63,511 nucleotides of DNA from Deltaproteobacteria bacterium (GTDB lineage Bacteria; Myxococcota_A; UBA9160; SZUA-336): positions 1 through 63,511 of the forward strand of contig JAFDDB010000005.1 of assembly GCA_019311115.1 (NCBI GenBank), written 5' to 3'. The notes beneath the pieces are model-generated. The model saw only the letters and a program-made list of their open reading frames with translations. It had not been told where the DNA came from and did not search any database. This document shows, in pieces, positions 1-8,722 of this stretch (positions are counted from its first letter, which is position 1; each line of letters begins with the position of its first letter). Position numbers and translations under genes: made by a program.

Positions 1-4
1 GGGT

Positions 5-24
5 TTGTCGCCAGCTTGTCGCCA
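5..24. repeat. Tandem direct repeat, TTGTCGCCA twice
   Basis: The 9-mer TTGTCGCCA occurs at 5-13 and again at 16-24 (11-nt period). It sits at the left window edge just before the tRNA 3'-end fragment. Short repeats of this size near a tRNA end can be arm-type sites of a tyrosine recombinase. Read on the minus strand, the same bases give GDKLAT-like codons, so they could also be the edge of a coding sequence that leaves the window. Which of the two applies cannot be decided here. Confidence 0.4.
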
Positions 25-78
25 AGGCAAAACGGCGCTTGTAACTATTCGAAATTGCTAGCGCTTTCGGTCCTGCCC

Positions 79-106
79 TCGGGTTCGAGTCCAGGAGGGC
101 CCACCA
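79..106 (+). other. tRNA 3'-end fragment, candidate attachment-site core
   Basis: Positions 79-106 have the layout of a tRNA 3' end: T-stem 79-83, T-loop TTCGAGT at 84-90, T-stem 91-95 (one mismatch, 81/93), seven acceptor bases AGGGCCC at 96-102, discriminator A103 and encoded CCA at 104-106. The partner acceptor strand GGGCCCT is absent from the preceding 78 bases and no anticodon arm can be drawn, so this is not an intact tRNA. Orphan tRNA 3' ends typically mark the far boundary of an element integrated into a tRNA gene. Here such an element would lie to the left of the window. This is inference from one fragment. Confidence 0.5.
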
Positions 107-204
107 GTCAGTCAGCATATGGCTCGGCCCGTTCCGCAGGATGTCACGCGCTCGCCGGCCTCACCTCCATCGTCACGCCCCGAGCCTCGGGCTCTGCGGT
201 GCGT

Positions 205-831
205 TCAGTCGGTCGTAGTAGGCCGGTCGGTCACGCTGGGCCCGGCGGCGCTGTCGGTCGCCAGGCTTTTGTCGACGACGCTGCGGATGGTGTCCTCCAT
301 CATGCGCCAGGCGATGCGCTTCAGCGCCCAGCGCGGGGCCCAGAAGTCGGGCTCGATCTCCACTCGATGGCGTATCCGCGTCCCGTCACCCGACGGCGCC
401 AGCTCCCACGAGCCCACGAACCGGCGGAAGCTTCCCTCGAAGGCCTCGAACTCGATCGACTGCATCGGCGTCTCGCGAACGCGGAAGGTCACCGTGAAGC
501 CGCGCTCGAAGATCCACAGCCCCGCCCGTCCCTCCTGGTACAGGAGCTTGGTTGCCCCCTCGTGCCCGATGATGCGGCTCATCGTGACGGCCGGCACGAC
601 GTCGTCCAGGTGGCCGTAGTCCGTGAGGACCCGCCAGACCTTGGGGAGTGACTGCGGCACCACACATTCGGCCGTTACGCTGGACACGTCCGCAACGCTC
701 CCAGTGATACGGACCGTAACGTCGTGGGGCTCCAGCTCGATGACCCGCGTATCGACATCGGCGGCCGCATGTGAAGCGGCAAGCACCACACCGGCTAAGC
801 AGGACAGTAGCCATACGGGGTGCTGCATCAT
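205..831 (-). CDS. Exported START/SRPBCC-like (polyketide cyclase/lipid-transport fold) protein
   Basis: 208-aa protein starting at the tandem ATGs at 829-831/826-828. Residues 1-23 form a signal peptide (hydrophobic core LLSCLAGVVLAA, cleavage near AAADV). The rest matches the START-like cyclase/dehydrase layout: an early strand followed by PKVWRVLTDYGHL (the helix of the helix-grip fold), central beta strands with RVRETPM and FEAFEGSFRRFVGSW, and a long C-terminal amphipathic helix ending in DKSLATD. The family binds hydrophobic ligands in a cavity; the ligand is unknown. An open frame continues upstream to 1491 but crosses the next gene, so the signal-peptide start is preferred. It is divergent from the SUI1 gene, with 150 nt between them. 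Confidence 0.75.
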   Translation of the reverse strand: MMQHPVWLLSCLAGVVLAASHAAADVDTRVIELEPHDVTVRITGSVADVSSVTAECVVPQSLPKVWRVLTDYGHLDDVVPAVTMSRIIGHEGATKLLYQEGRAGLWIFERGFTVTFRVRETPMQSIEFEAFEGSFRRFVGSWELAPSGDGTRIRHRVEIEPDFWAPRWALKRIAWRMMEDTIRSVVDKSLATDSAAGPSVTDRPTTTD

Positions 832-981
832 CGTGGTGTCTCCATCGCGGAGCTGCGGACGCCGCTGCCGTCGGCGCCATGAATGTAGCCCCCTGACCCC
901 GAGGCGGCCGACGACTCTGCGACCTACAATCGACTCTGACGCGACGGCCGGCGTGAGCCGAGCCGCTATCATTGCGCACGG

Positions 982-1347
982 ATGACGAAGAAACGCAGAG
1001 GCGCCGCCCCGGTCGTCTACAGCAGCGCGCATGGGCGCATCTGTCCGAACTGCGGACGACCCACGAAGAGCTGCGCGTGCCGCCTGAGCCCGCATGTTCC
1101 ACAGGGCGATGGCATCGTGCGCATCCGCCGCGAGGCGAGCGGCCGGGCCGGCAAGACGGTGACGACCGTCTCCGGTGTAGGGCTGCCGCCCGGCGAACTC
1201 AAGGAACTGGCGGGCGAGCTCAAACGCGCGTGCGGTACGGGCGGAGCCTGCAAGTCCGGCGTGATCGAGATCCAGGGCGATCACCGAGAGACACTCGTCG
1301 AGCAACTCGAACAACGCGGGTATACAGTCAAGCTGGCCGGCGGATGA
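982..1347 (+). CDS. yciH: Translation initiation factor SUI1/eIF1-like protein YciH
   Basis: 121-aa protein with an N-terminal cysteine cluster (CPNCGRPTKSCAC, residues about 20-32) that could bind zinc, followed by the SUI1 domain. Diagnostic features are the basic RIRREASGRAGKTVTTVSG segment, the KRACGTGG motif (about residue 82) and the C-terminal VIEIQGDHRETLVEQLEQRGY helix. Family members act on the small ribosomal subunit and affect start-site or initiator-tRNA discrimination. The length is close to E. coli YciH (about 108 aa) plus the cysteine-rich extension. Single gene; the convergent hydrolase ends 20 nt downstream. Confidence 0.9.
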   Translation: MTKKRRGAAPVVYSSAHGRICPNCGRPTKSCACRLSPHVPQGDGIVRIRREASGRAGKTVTTVSGVGLPPGELKELAGELKRACGTGGACKSGVIEIQGDHRETLVEQLEQRGYTVKLAGG

Positions 1348-1367
1348 GGAGGCTCTCGAGGGCGCTG

Positions 1368-2285
1368 CTAGCTCTGGTCGGCGAAGGCCGCGATCCGGTC
1401 GGCCATCATATCGGTGTGCGTGATGGGCAGCATGTGGCTGCCGCCCTCGACCACGACCAGCTCCGAGCGCTTCGCGTGACGGTCGATCCACTCACCGATC
1501 GCCAGCGGGGCCAGACGGTCGTCGTCGCCGTGGATCAGCAGGATCGGCTGGGTCACGCGCTCGACCACGAACTCGCCGGCCTGTGCGATTCCCGCGATCT
1601 CCTCGACGTAAGTCGGGCGCGTGTTCGGCTGGCCGAAGTTCGCGCTGAGCTGCGCCGGCCACCAGTCGGGCACGGGCCCATCACTGAAGGCGGCATCGGT
1701 GGCGGAGCGCTGGATGGCCTGGCCGACGGGCGGCACCGCGCCGACCCAGCCCATGATCAGGCGGAAGACGGGACCCACCGACGGCGGCTCGTCTTCGTCG
1801 TTGGAGGGACCGCCGCTCCCCACCAGCACCACGCGACCGACTCGCTCGGGCGAGAGGACCGCGGCCTCGATCGCGACCGGCCCGCCATACGACCAACCGA
1901 CGACTGTCGCATCGCGCAGGTCTTCGCTCTCGAGCAAGCCGACCAGCTCGAGCGCGTTGGCGGCGGGAGTGAAGTCGCCGTTCGTGCGGCCGTCCGAGCG
2001 ACCGTAGCCGATGCGCCCGTAGGCGATCGCGCGCCGGCCCCTGGCGGCCAGCGCGTCGACCAGGGGCGTCCAGTCGTAGGCGCAGCCGGGCAGGCCATGG
2101 ACCATGACCACCGGCGGTCCGCTGCCGCGATCGAGCGCGTTCACCGTCAGCCCTTGCCCGACCGCGATCCGGCGCCCGGCGGGCGGCAGGTCGGGCCGGT
2201 CAATCGGAAACAGGCTGAACCAGAGTGGCGGCAGCGCGAGCACGGCGACCACCACCACCAACGTGACGAGCAGGAGACGCCTCAT
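1368..2285 (-). CDS. Membrane-anchored alpha/beta hydrolase
   Basis: 305-aa protein. Residues 1-27 form an uncleaved anchor or signal (LLLVTLVVVVAVLALPPLWF). The alpha/beta-hydrolase core has the oxyanion motif HGLPG near residue 64, the nucleophile elbow GWSYGG (Ser near residue 129), an acid in HGDDDRLAP and the catalytic His in GGSHMLP near the C-terminus. The substrate is unknown; the family includes epoxide hydrolases, esterases and haloperoxidase-like enzymes. The ATG start has a GGGAGAA ribosome-binding site 5 nt upstream. The P450 gene lies 51 nt upstream on the same strand, so co-transcription is possible. Confidence 0.8.
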   Translation of the reverse strand: MRRLLLVTLVVVVAVLALPPLWFSLFPIDRPDLPPAGRRIAVGQGLTVNALDRGSGPPVVMVHGLPGCAYDWTPLVDALAARGRRAIAYGRIGYGRSDGRTNGDFTPAANALELVGLLESEDLRDATVVGWSYGGPVAIEAAVLSPERVGRVVLVGSGGPSNDEDEPPSVGPVFRLIMGWVGAVPPVGQAIQRSATDAAFSDGPVPDWWPAQLSANFGQPNTRPTYVEEIAGIAQAGEFVVERVTQPILLIHGDDDRLAPLAIGEWIDRHAKRSELVVVEGGSHMLPITHTDMMADRIAAFADQS

Positions 2286-2336
2286 CGTAGTTCTCCCGGC
2301 AAGGGCGCGCCGCTATGCGGCGCACTGCGCGACAGA

Positions 2337-3578
2337 TCAACCTGGTCGAATTCGATATCGGACCGGCAGGTTCTTCAAGCCCACCACGAAGCTCGCCGAG
2401 ATCCACTCCGGCTCGCCGATGATCTCCCAATGCTCCACGCGTCGGGCGAGCTCTTCGACGATCGCGCGCATGGATCGACGGGCGAGATGCGCGCCCATGC
2501 AAAAGTGCTCTGCGTAGCCGAAGGCGAGATGATTGTTGGGAGAGCGGTCGATGTCGAAGCTGTAGGGGTTCTCAAAGACCGACTCGTCGCGGTTTGCGGA
2601 TCCGTAGAACATCATCACCGCTTCGCCTTCCCGAATCTTCTGACCGTTGACCTCGGTGTCGCATGCGGCCGTCCGCTTCATGTAGTTCACCGATGATGTC
2701 CAGCGCAGAATCTCCTCGACGACAGCGGACGAGCGGTTCGGGTCGGATTTGACCGCATCGAAGGCGTCGGGGTGCTCGATGAGCGCTCGGAAGCCGCCCG
2801 CGAGGGCGTTCTTCGTCGTGTCGTGACCGGCGTTGAAGACGATGAGGTAGTAGCCGAGCGTTTCGGCCGGTCCCATCGCCTGGCCATTGATCTGGCCGTT
2901 CGCCAGTAGCGATGCGAGATCGTCTGTCGGATTTGCCCGGCGATCGGCGATGATCGGGAGAAAGAGCTCGAGAAATTCCTGGCCGAGGCGGGCGAAATCT
3001 TCGGGCGTCCGACCCGCACCGAGATCTTCGTCATCCGGGGCGAACAGACGATTCGAAAGCTCGAGGATCTTCGCCTCTCCCTCCTCGGGAACACCGAGGG
3101 CCGACGCGAGGATGCGGAGCGGGTGGCGGACGGCAATTCCGCTTGCGAGGTTGGTCTCGCCTTCGCCGCCGTCCTTGGCCAGCTCGTCGACGAGTTCTTT
3201 GGCGCTCTTGAGGATCGCCGGATCGATCGATCTCAGGGATCGCGACGTGAACCACGGACTCGCGACCTTGCGCAAGTCTCGATGCTCCGGCGGGTCGGTG
3301 CTGATGACGACTCTCATCGAAGCGACGCCTTGATTCCGGTTCAACGCCGGATCGCGCGGTAGCGGTGTAATGCCCTTGCCGCTGATGAAGATGTCGGGCT
3401 GGCGAGAGATGAACCGGATGTCTTCGTGGCGTGTGATCGCCCAGAAGGGCTCGATTTCTGGCACCTCACACCAATGGACGGGCGACTCGGCGCGAAGCCT
3501 CTTCCAGATCTCGTGCGGCGGCCCGTTGGCGCCGTAAGAGGTGGGGTCAAGCAGTTCAAGTCCGGTCGTTATGGCCAT
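2337..3578 (-). CDS. Cytochrome P450
   Basis: 413-aa soluble class-I-type P450 monooxygenase. Visible hallmarks are the I-helix FNAGHDTTKN, the ExxR region before the heme loop, and the heme-ligand loop FGYAEHFCMG with Cys360 as proximal thiolate. The ATG at 3576-3578 is preferred over an in-frame extension to 3659 because AAGGAAG lies 6 nt upstream and the protein then begins at the usual distance from the first helix. The lipid-catabolism context (acyl-CoA dehydrogenases, SDRs in the window) and resemblance to steroid/fatty-acid P450s suggest a hydrophobic substrate; this is inference. It lies 84 nt downstream of the MFS gene on the same strand. No ferredoxin partner is encoded nearby. Confidence 0.93.
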   Translation of the reverse strand: MAITTGLELLDPTSYGANGPPHEIWKRLRAESPVHWCEVPEIEPFWAITRHEDIRFISRQPDIFISGKGITPLPRDPALNRNQGVASMRVVISTDPPEHRDLRKVASPWFTSRSLRSIDPAILKSAKELVDELAKDGGEGETNLASGIAVRHPLRILASALGVPEEGEAKILELSNRLFAPDDEDLGAGRTPEDFARLGQEFLELFLPIIADRRANPTDDLASLLANGQINGQAMGPAETLGYYLIVFNAGHDTTKNALAGGFRALIEHPDAFDAVKSDPNRSSAVVEEILRWTSSVNYMKRTAACDTEVNGQKIREGEAVMMFYGSANRDESVFENPYSFDIDRSPNNHLAFGYAEHFCMGAHLARRSMRAIVEELARRVEHWEIIGEPEWISASFVVGLKNLPVRYRIRPG

Positions 3579-3662
3579 GGGTTCTTCCTTGTCATTCGGC
3601 GCTCGGCGCTCAGCGAGTCGGCGAGTGAGCAGCGGGATGCCCGGATCATATCGCACCATGGC

Positions 3663-4886
3663 CTACTCCGAGCTCGTCATCATGCGAACGTCCCTCACCG
3701 AGAACGCTGCCATGCACGGCAGAAGGATCGTCAGCGACGCGATCAGCAGTGTGGCTCGGTAGCCGATCAGCTCGAACGAGAATCCCGCCACGACTACGCC
3801 CAGGGGCGCGAGGACGATCGAGCCGAGGTGATCGTAAGCGCTGACCCTGGACAGCAGGTGGGGCGGGATTCGCTGCTGGAGCGTCGTGTACCACAGGACG
3901 GCGAAGAGTTGGCCCGCGACGCCTTCGACGAAGGCGGCGGCGGCGATGAGAGACAGGGAGAGTGGAACGGACAAGGCCAGCGGCACGCCCAAGAACGTAA
4001 ACGTGCACAGCGTCGCGAACCGCATGGGGTACCTGGGCCTGACTCGCAGGGCGAGAACTCCACCCAGCAGCGTTCCCCCGCCGAAGCTCGCCGCGATGAA
4101 GCCCCAGTCTCGCGCTCCGTTCAGGTGCTCGAGCGCCACCGCCGGTCCGAGCAGCCCGAACACGCTCTCCATCACCGCAACCAACAGGGAGAACTGGAGC
4201 ACGATGACCCAGAGCCAGGTGTGGGACCTGAACTCTCTCCATCCAAGCCTCAGGTCCTGGACCACCGATGCTCGCTCGGGACGCGCTTGAAGCCTCGGCC
4301 GGAGCGACATCACCAACAGCGCAGATACGCCGAACGAAGCCGCATCGATCGCCAGGGTCACTCCGGCTCCGAACGCGGCCACCAGGATCCCGGCGAGGGC
4401 GGCGCCCACCAACATCGCCCCGTTCCGAGCCGTGCCGAGCAGCGCATTGACGGTCTGGAACTGGTCCCGGTTCACGATCTGGATCACCAGCCCGGCCGAA
4501 GCGGGGACGTTGAGAGCCATGGCGACTCCCAGAGCCAGCATGAGGGCGGTCAATACGGGCACGGTCGCGGTGTTGGACAGGAACTGATGCGCGATCAGCA
4601 GCTGGACGACCATCGCGAGCCCTTCGGCAAGGACGATCATCCGCTGCCTGGACGTCCGGTCTGCGAGCACCCCGCTGATCAGCAGAACCCCGACCGAAGC
4701 GATCGCCGGCGCGGCGATGACAATCGCGGAATCGCGCGTCGAGCCCGTGAGCTCGAGGACCCCGAACGCCATCGCGATCGGGGCCATCGCCGTACCCGTG
4801 TAGGTGATCAGATAGGCGACGATCAGCTTGGCCACGTCGGGCTGGCGGAACAGCTTCGGCGCGTCGCTGAAGCCGCTACTCGACAA
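3663..4886 (-). CDS. MFS transporter (EntS/MFS_3-like exporter)
   Basis: 407-aa protein with 12 predicted membrane helices and the MFS signature between TM2 and TM3 (GVLADRTSRQRM). The second half begins after a basic loop (RPRLQARPERA). It resembles the EntS-type efflux group (ALNVPASAGLVIQIV). The frame opens after a stop at 4959-4961 and contains no ATG or GTG before the conserved N-terminus, so the start is the TTG at 4884-4886. Upstream of the P450 on the same strand, which suggests export of a substrate or product of that enzyme; the link is inferred from position only. Confidence 0.82.
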   Translation of the reverse strand: MSSSGFSDAPKLFRQPDVAKLIVAYLITYTGTAMAPIAMAFGVLELTGSTRDSAIVIAAPAIASVGVLLISGVLADRTSRQRMIVLAEGLAMVVQLLIAHQFLSNTATVPVLTALMLALGVAMALNVPASAGLVIQIVNRDQFQTVNALLGTARNGAMLVGAALAGILVAAFGAGVTLAIDAASFGVSALLVMSLRPRLQARPERASVVQDLRLGWREFRSHTWLWVIVLQFSLLVAVMESVFGLLGPAVALEHLNGARDWGFIAASFGGGTLLGGVLALRVRPRYPMRFATLCTFTFLGVPLALSVPLSLSLIAAAAFVEGVAGQLFAVLWYTTLQQRIPPHLLSRVSAYDHLGSIVLAPLGVVVAGFSFELIGYRATLLIASLTILLPCMAAFSVRDVRMMTSSE

Positions 4887-5130
4887 CGTGCCCGAACCCG
4901 GATCGAGCGGTGGGATTGGCGTGCGCGTGTTGGACAGACGCTGCGAGGTCGCTGGCCATCACGACATCATGCCATCCGGACCTCGACCTTCCCGGCGCGT
5001 CGCCTCCCTGCTTCCCGAGGACCGGCTGGGCGGCGGGAAGAAAGAGCTCAGCTTCTACCTGGTGCAGGGCAGCCCGAGCGCGCCGAGCCTCGCTCCCTTG
5101 ACCGTCAAGTAGCTCGCCGCTCTCGATCGA

Positions 5131-5475
5131 TCACTCGACGCAGCGCCACTCGAGCGTCATGGGGACCCAGCCCCCGAGGGTCAGGAAGCCGGCCCAGATG
5201 AAGGCCAGGTTCGTCTTTGCCCGGGCTGCGTAGAGCCCTTTGCTTCCGCAGTCGTGGGCAACGACGATCGGATCCGCATCGATCAGGTTCCAGGCGTACG
5301 AGTGAACCGTCTTGCTGCGCCAGTCGACGATCTGGGTGTTCTCCGGTCGCACGGTGAAGCGGTAGCAGCCGACGCTCGTCACGCAGAGGGCCAGAACGAG
5401 AAGCAACGAGAACGCCCGATCCCATCGGGCCCCGTGAGCTGTTTCCGGCTGGGATTCTTCTCTGAGACCGATCAT
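5131..5475 (-). CDS. Small Bor-like lipoprotein
   Basis: 114-aa protein beginning at ATG 5473-5475, with AAAGGA 6 nt upstream. The signal segment (FSLLLVLALCVTSVGC) ends in a lipoprotein-type cysteine near residue 37. The C-terminal block GFLTLGGWVPMTLEWRC and the preceding conserved Cys-Gly (HDCGSKGL) resemble the lambda Bor / Iss serum-resistance lipoprotein family, which ends in a similar glycine-threonine-leucine-glycine strand and a terminal cysteine. That similarity is from memory and no alignment was run. Follows the lipoprotein at 5507-6373 after 31 nt, so probably co-transcribed. Confidence 0.6.
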   Translation of the reverse strand: MIGLREESQPETAHGARWDRAFSLLLVLALCVTSVGCYRFTVRPENTQIVDWRSKTVHSYAWNLIDADPIVVAHDCGSKGLYAARAKTNLAFIWAGFLTLGGWVPMTLEWRCVE

Positions 5476-5506
5476 GTCGTTCCTTTGCTGATGCAAGAAG
5501 GCTGGC

Positions 5507-6373
5507 TCACTGCTCGATCTGGAAGCATGTCGCTGGCGCGAGCTCCGTTTCCAGCTCCGCCCTTCGGGTAGAGAACGCATCGAGGTCCCGCGCCATCCAC
5601 CGGGCGAAGGTGCCGATGCCCTCGTTGACTGTGTCGGTGAAGAGCTTGCCGTCATGGAGGAGCCAGTCCTCTACGTCCATCGTAGAAGACGTGTACACGT
5701 ACTCGCATGTATTCGTCTTCGGCGGGCCGCCGTTGCTCTGCCATTCCTGCATCATCGACGCCTTCATTCGCAGCGACAGCCGCTGCCTGAAGTGCTGGCG
5801 GAGATCGAACTCGTCCACTCGCGCAGTCACGATGGCCTCGGCGCGGTCCTTGCCCACCTGCCTCTTGCGCGGTACGGCCGTCTTCACGGCCTTCTCGAGC
5901 TCCCTCGTGACACGGCCCGGCTCGTGCTGGAGCCGCTCGAGAATCGTGTTGACCTCGCCCGTTGTCTTCCACGGCAGCCCCGTACTGCCGCCGGCTACCA
6001 GACCTGTCCCCGCGCCGACTACAAACCCGACGAAGGTCGTAGCCACCACGCAGAAGGGGTAGAAGAAGGCGGTCGGCACGCAGACGATCAGTCCATACCC
6101 GAATCCGGCGCCGGCACCGGTGATGGCGCCGGCACCAAATCCGATGGTCACTCCCTTGACCGCCGAGTCACCGTGCAGGTCGCCCTCGAGCTCGCCGTCG
6201 TCGGTCACGACCTGGCTCCGGAGGGAGATCCGATTGAAACCGGGCGGCACGGGATCTGTTCCCTGGAACAAGGCGCAGCCCGAGCCGACCTGGAGCGCGA
6301 GCAGCGCGATCAGACAAGCTCGGAACCGGTGACTCGAGCGCCGCACAGCGCTGCGATACTCGGCTCGCATCAT
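5507..6373 (-). CDS. Glycine-zipper lipoprotein of unknown function
   Basis: 288-aa protein. An N-terminal signal (RACLIALLALQVGSGC) ends in a possible lipidation cysteine. Residues about 75-145 are a glycine-rich hydrophobic stretch with repeated GxxxG-like spacing (GFGAGAITGAGAGFGYG, then GFVVGAGTGLVAGGSTG), as in glycine-zipper membrane segments. The C-terminal half is soluble and charged with two cysteines (NTCEY, ATCF). No enzymatic motif is recognised. It precedes the Bor-like gene on the same strand; the pair may form an outer-membrane unit, but this rests only on proximity. Confidence 0.65.
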   Translation of the reverse strand: MMRAEYRSAVRRSSHRFRACLIALLALQVGSGCALFQGTDPVPPGFNRISLRSQVVTDDGELEGDLHGDSAVKGVTIGFGAGAITGAGAGFGYGLIVCVPTAFFYPFCVVATTFVGFVVGAGTGLVAGGSTGLPWKTTGEVNTILERLQHEPGRVTRELEKAVKTAVPRKRQVGKDRAEAIVTARVDEFDLRQHFRQRLSLRMKASMMQEWQSNGGPPKTNTCEYVYTSSTMDVEDWLLHDGKLFTDTVNEGIGTFARWMARDLDAFSTRRAELETELAPATCFQIEQ

Positions 6374-6841
6374 GGGGTTGCCTTCCGTCGCTCCGCGAAG
6401 AACGGTCCAGGGTCAGGGATCAGGACACAGTAGCGAGGCCAGTTACTTCCGCGATTGACTTCGCACGAACGGTATACCAGATGGCCGCCGCGGGGGGAAC
6501 CTGGACTTTGACTCGGCCACCCGCGGCGCCCGTGGCCCGGGTGCCTGACCAGCCCCCGTCTACGCCAGCCGATACTCCCGCGGCACCCGCAGACCGGGCA
6601 AAGGGGACACGGACTCGATGGGCGACCACGCGCCAGGCGATCACGACCGACACGACCTCGGTCGAGACGATCTTCGACCCCGACGCTACGCCGATCCCAC
6701 CGGCGTACCGGCCCGATCCGCTGGTCGGGTACACGTACGTTCCGGGCAACGACTCGGGGGACCCTGGCGACGAGCGACGAGGAGACCCTCGCCTGGCTGA
6801 TTCAAGACGCGTTCCCCGGCCACTGCGGCGCGAGATCCGGG
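6374..6841. other. Non-coding or decayed coding stretch
   Basis: 468 nt without a convincing gene. On the + strand, frame 6481-6780 opens at an ATG and includes the protein-like run DPLVGYTYVPGNDSGDPG. The next frame (from about 6758) contains SDEETLAWLIQDAFPGHCG, which also looks like real protein but has no start. The join near 6770 looks like a frameshift in a former gene, with its 3' end overrun by the convergent RidA gene. The GC-rich third positions are weak in both frames. No family is recognised, so this could equally be ordinary intergenic DNA. Confidence 0.3.
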
Positions 6842-7213
6842 CTACGCCTTCCGCGCCACCACCTTGATCTCGGCTCGCGCGCCGGGAATGACCAGTTCGC
6901 TCACGCCGATCCAGGTCGACGCCGGATAGGGCTCCCGAACGAACTCGTCCTTCACCTTCGCCATCGCGGGCACGTGCTTCTGCAGGTCCACGATGTAGAG
7001 GGTCGAGTCGATGATGTCCTCGAAGCCGACGCCGGCTTCCTTGAGCGTCGCGCCGAGGGACTCCCACGCGTTGCGGAACTCGTCCTCGGCCGAGTCGCCG
7101 CGGCCGACGACGCCGGAGCAGAAGATCAGGTCGCCGTGGCGGACGGCCGGGGCGAAGTGGAAGTTCTCGTAGGTCTTGCGGTCGGACTCGGGGACGATGA
7201 CGTCGATGGGCAC
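6842..7213 (-). CDS. RidA/YjgF/YER057c-family protein
   Basis: 123-aa protein of the RidA fold. It has the N-terminal FHFAPAVRHGDLIFCSGVVG strand pair, the helix EFRNAWESLGATLKEAG, then DSTLYIVDL and a C-terminal PASTWIGVSELVIPGARAEIKVVA block. True RidA imine deaminases carry Arg in the (C/A)R-E motif; here PGARAEIKV keeps an Arg-Ala-Glu arrangement (about residues 113-115), compatible with enamine/imine deaminase activity. The start is GTG at 7211-7213, with AGGAGGAG at 7221-7228 giving ideal spacing. Lies 51 nt downstream of the beta-CASP hydrolase on the same strand. Confidence 0.88.
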   Translation of the reverse strand: MPIDVIVPESDRKTYENFHFAPAVRHGDLIFCSGVVGRGDSAEDEFRNAWESLGATLKEAGVGFEDIIDSTLYIVDLQKHVPAMAKVKDEFVREPYPASTWIGVSELVIPGARAEIKVVARKA

Positions 7214-7264
7214 GGGGGGTCTCCTCCTGGGTTCGAGCGGAGGCTACCACGCGGGAGCGTCGGC

Positions 7265-8620
7265 TCAGTCCAGCTCGACCGTCTCCAGGTACGCCGGGAC
7301 GCGTGCCGGGTACCCGGATGTGTCCTGGATCCGGCGGCGGAGCGTGTCGGCGGCGGCGGGCTCGCCGTGCGTCACGAAGACCCCGCGAGGCGGTGACTCG
7401 CAGGCGCCGAGCCACGCCAGCAGGTCGGCCTGGTCGGCGTGTGCGGAGAAGATGTCGAGCTGGAGCACCCGCGCTTCCACTGGTATGTACGCGCCGTGGA
7501 TCTTGACCTCGGTCGCACCGTGGACCAGCGCGTCGCCGCGCGTGCCCGGCGCCTGGAAGCCGCAGAACAGGATCGTGTTGCGCGCGTCCGGTGCCAGCGC
7601 CCGCAGGTGGTGCAGGACGCGTCCGCCGGACGCCATGCCGCTCGCCGAGATGATCGCGCACGGCTCGCGGCGGGCGACCAGGCGTTTCGACTCCTCGATT
7701 CCCCTCACGTAGTGGGCAACGTCGCACACGTTGCCGCAGAGCTCGTCGGGCAGACGGTGGTACTCCGACGAGCGGCGGAAGAGCTGTGTCACGTCGGTGG
7801 CCATCGGGCTGTTCATGAAGATGGGGACCTGTGGCACCAGCTCGCGCTGGAGGATCTCGTGGAAGCAGAACAGCAACGTCTGCGCCCGGCCGACCGCGAA
7901 CGACGGGATCAGCAGCACGCCGCCCCGGTCGACGGTGTCGGTCAGCACCTTTGCCAGGGACTCGAAGGGATCGGCCTTGTCGTGCCGCCGGTCGCCGTAG
8001 GTGGACTCGATGACGACCCAGTCCGGCGCGCCGGGCGGCGCCGGCGGGCGCATGAGCAGGTCCTCGGAGCGCCCCAGGTCGCCCGAGAACAGGATGCTCC
8101 GGCCCGCGTGCTCGACCTCGACCGAGGCCGCGCCCAGGATGTGGCCCGCTGGGCGGAACCGGAAACGCAGTGGACCGGTCTCGCTCCACCGGTCGAAGTC
8201 CAGCGCGGCAAACTGTCCGAGCGCGCGCTCCGCGTCGGCCTCGGTGTAGAGCGGCAGGGCAGGGTGGTGCTTCGAGTAGCCGCGGCGGTTCGCGTACGCC
8301 GCGTCCTCCTCGTGGATCCGGGCCGAGTCCGGCAGCAGGATCCCGCACAGCTCGCGCGTCGGCGGCGTGCAGAAGACGCGGCCCTCGAACCCGTCGCGGG
8401 CCAGGGCGGGCAGGAACCCGCTGTGGTCGATGTGCGCGTGCGTGAGCAGAACGGCGTCGATCGAGCCGGGGTCGACGGGCAGGGCCTCCCAGTTGCGCAG
8501 GCGCAGCTGCTTCACGCCCTGGTAGAGCCCGCAGTCGATCAGCACGCGGTGGCCGTCGGCCTCGAGCAGGTACTTGGAGCCGGTGACGGTTCCGGTGGCT
8601 CCCAGGAAGGTGAGCTTCAC
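7265..8620 (-). CDS. MBL-fold beta-CASP exoribonuclease/CPSF-like hydrolase
   Basis: 451-aa protein. The N-terminal metallo-beta-lactamase domain has HAHIDHSG (about residue 55), a conserved FSGDLGRSE (metal-bridging Asp), and a central beta-CASP insert with PSFAVGRAQ and FMNSPMATD. The C-terminal MBL part carries the FSAHADQADLL and FVTHGEP motifs. The layout matches bacterial CPSF/YSH1-type RNA-processing enzymes (TTHA0252-like) rather than RNase J. The start is GTG at 8618-8620, which places the first beta strand (KLTFLGATGTVTGS) directly at the N-terminus and has GGTGGAGG upstream; the longer frame to 8692 would add an unstructured tail. Substrate RNA is inferred from the family. Confidence 0.9.
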   Translation of the reverse strand: MKLTFLGATGTVTGSKYLLEADGHRVLIDCGLYQGVKQLRLRNWEALPVDPGSIDAVLLTHAHIDHSGFLPALARDGFEGRVFCTPPTRELCGILLPDSARIHEEDAAYANRRGYSKHHPALPLYTEADAERALGQFAALDFDRWSETGPLRFRFRPAGHILGAASVEVEHAGRSILFSGDLGRSEDLLMRPPAPPGAPDWVVIESTYGDRRHDKADPFESLAKVLTDTVDRGGVLLIPSFAVGRAQTLLFCFHEILQRELVPQVPIFMNSPMATDVTQLFRRSSEYHRLPDELCGNVCDVAHYVRGIEESKRLVARREPCAIISASGMASGGRVLHHLRALAPDARNTILFCGFQAPGTRGDALVHGATEVKIHGAYIPVEARVLQLDIFSAHADQADLLAWLGACESPPRGVFVTHGEPAAADTLRRRIQDTSGYPARVPAYLETVELD

Positions 8621-8722
8621 GCGCGCGGCCTCCACCGCCCGGCGCACGGACCGGGCCCCACGACTAGGACACGACGCCACACGCTGCGTCAACCTGTCGC
8701 GTGTCGCTGTCGCGACGTGGTG

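Noticed and set aside
6481..6867. 128-codon + strand ORF as a real gene.
   Set aside because: Proline-rich, runs into the convergent RidA gene, no ribosome-binding site and no family; kept only as a decayed stretch.
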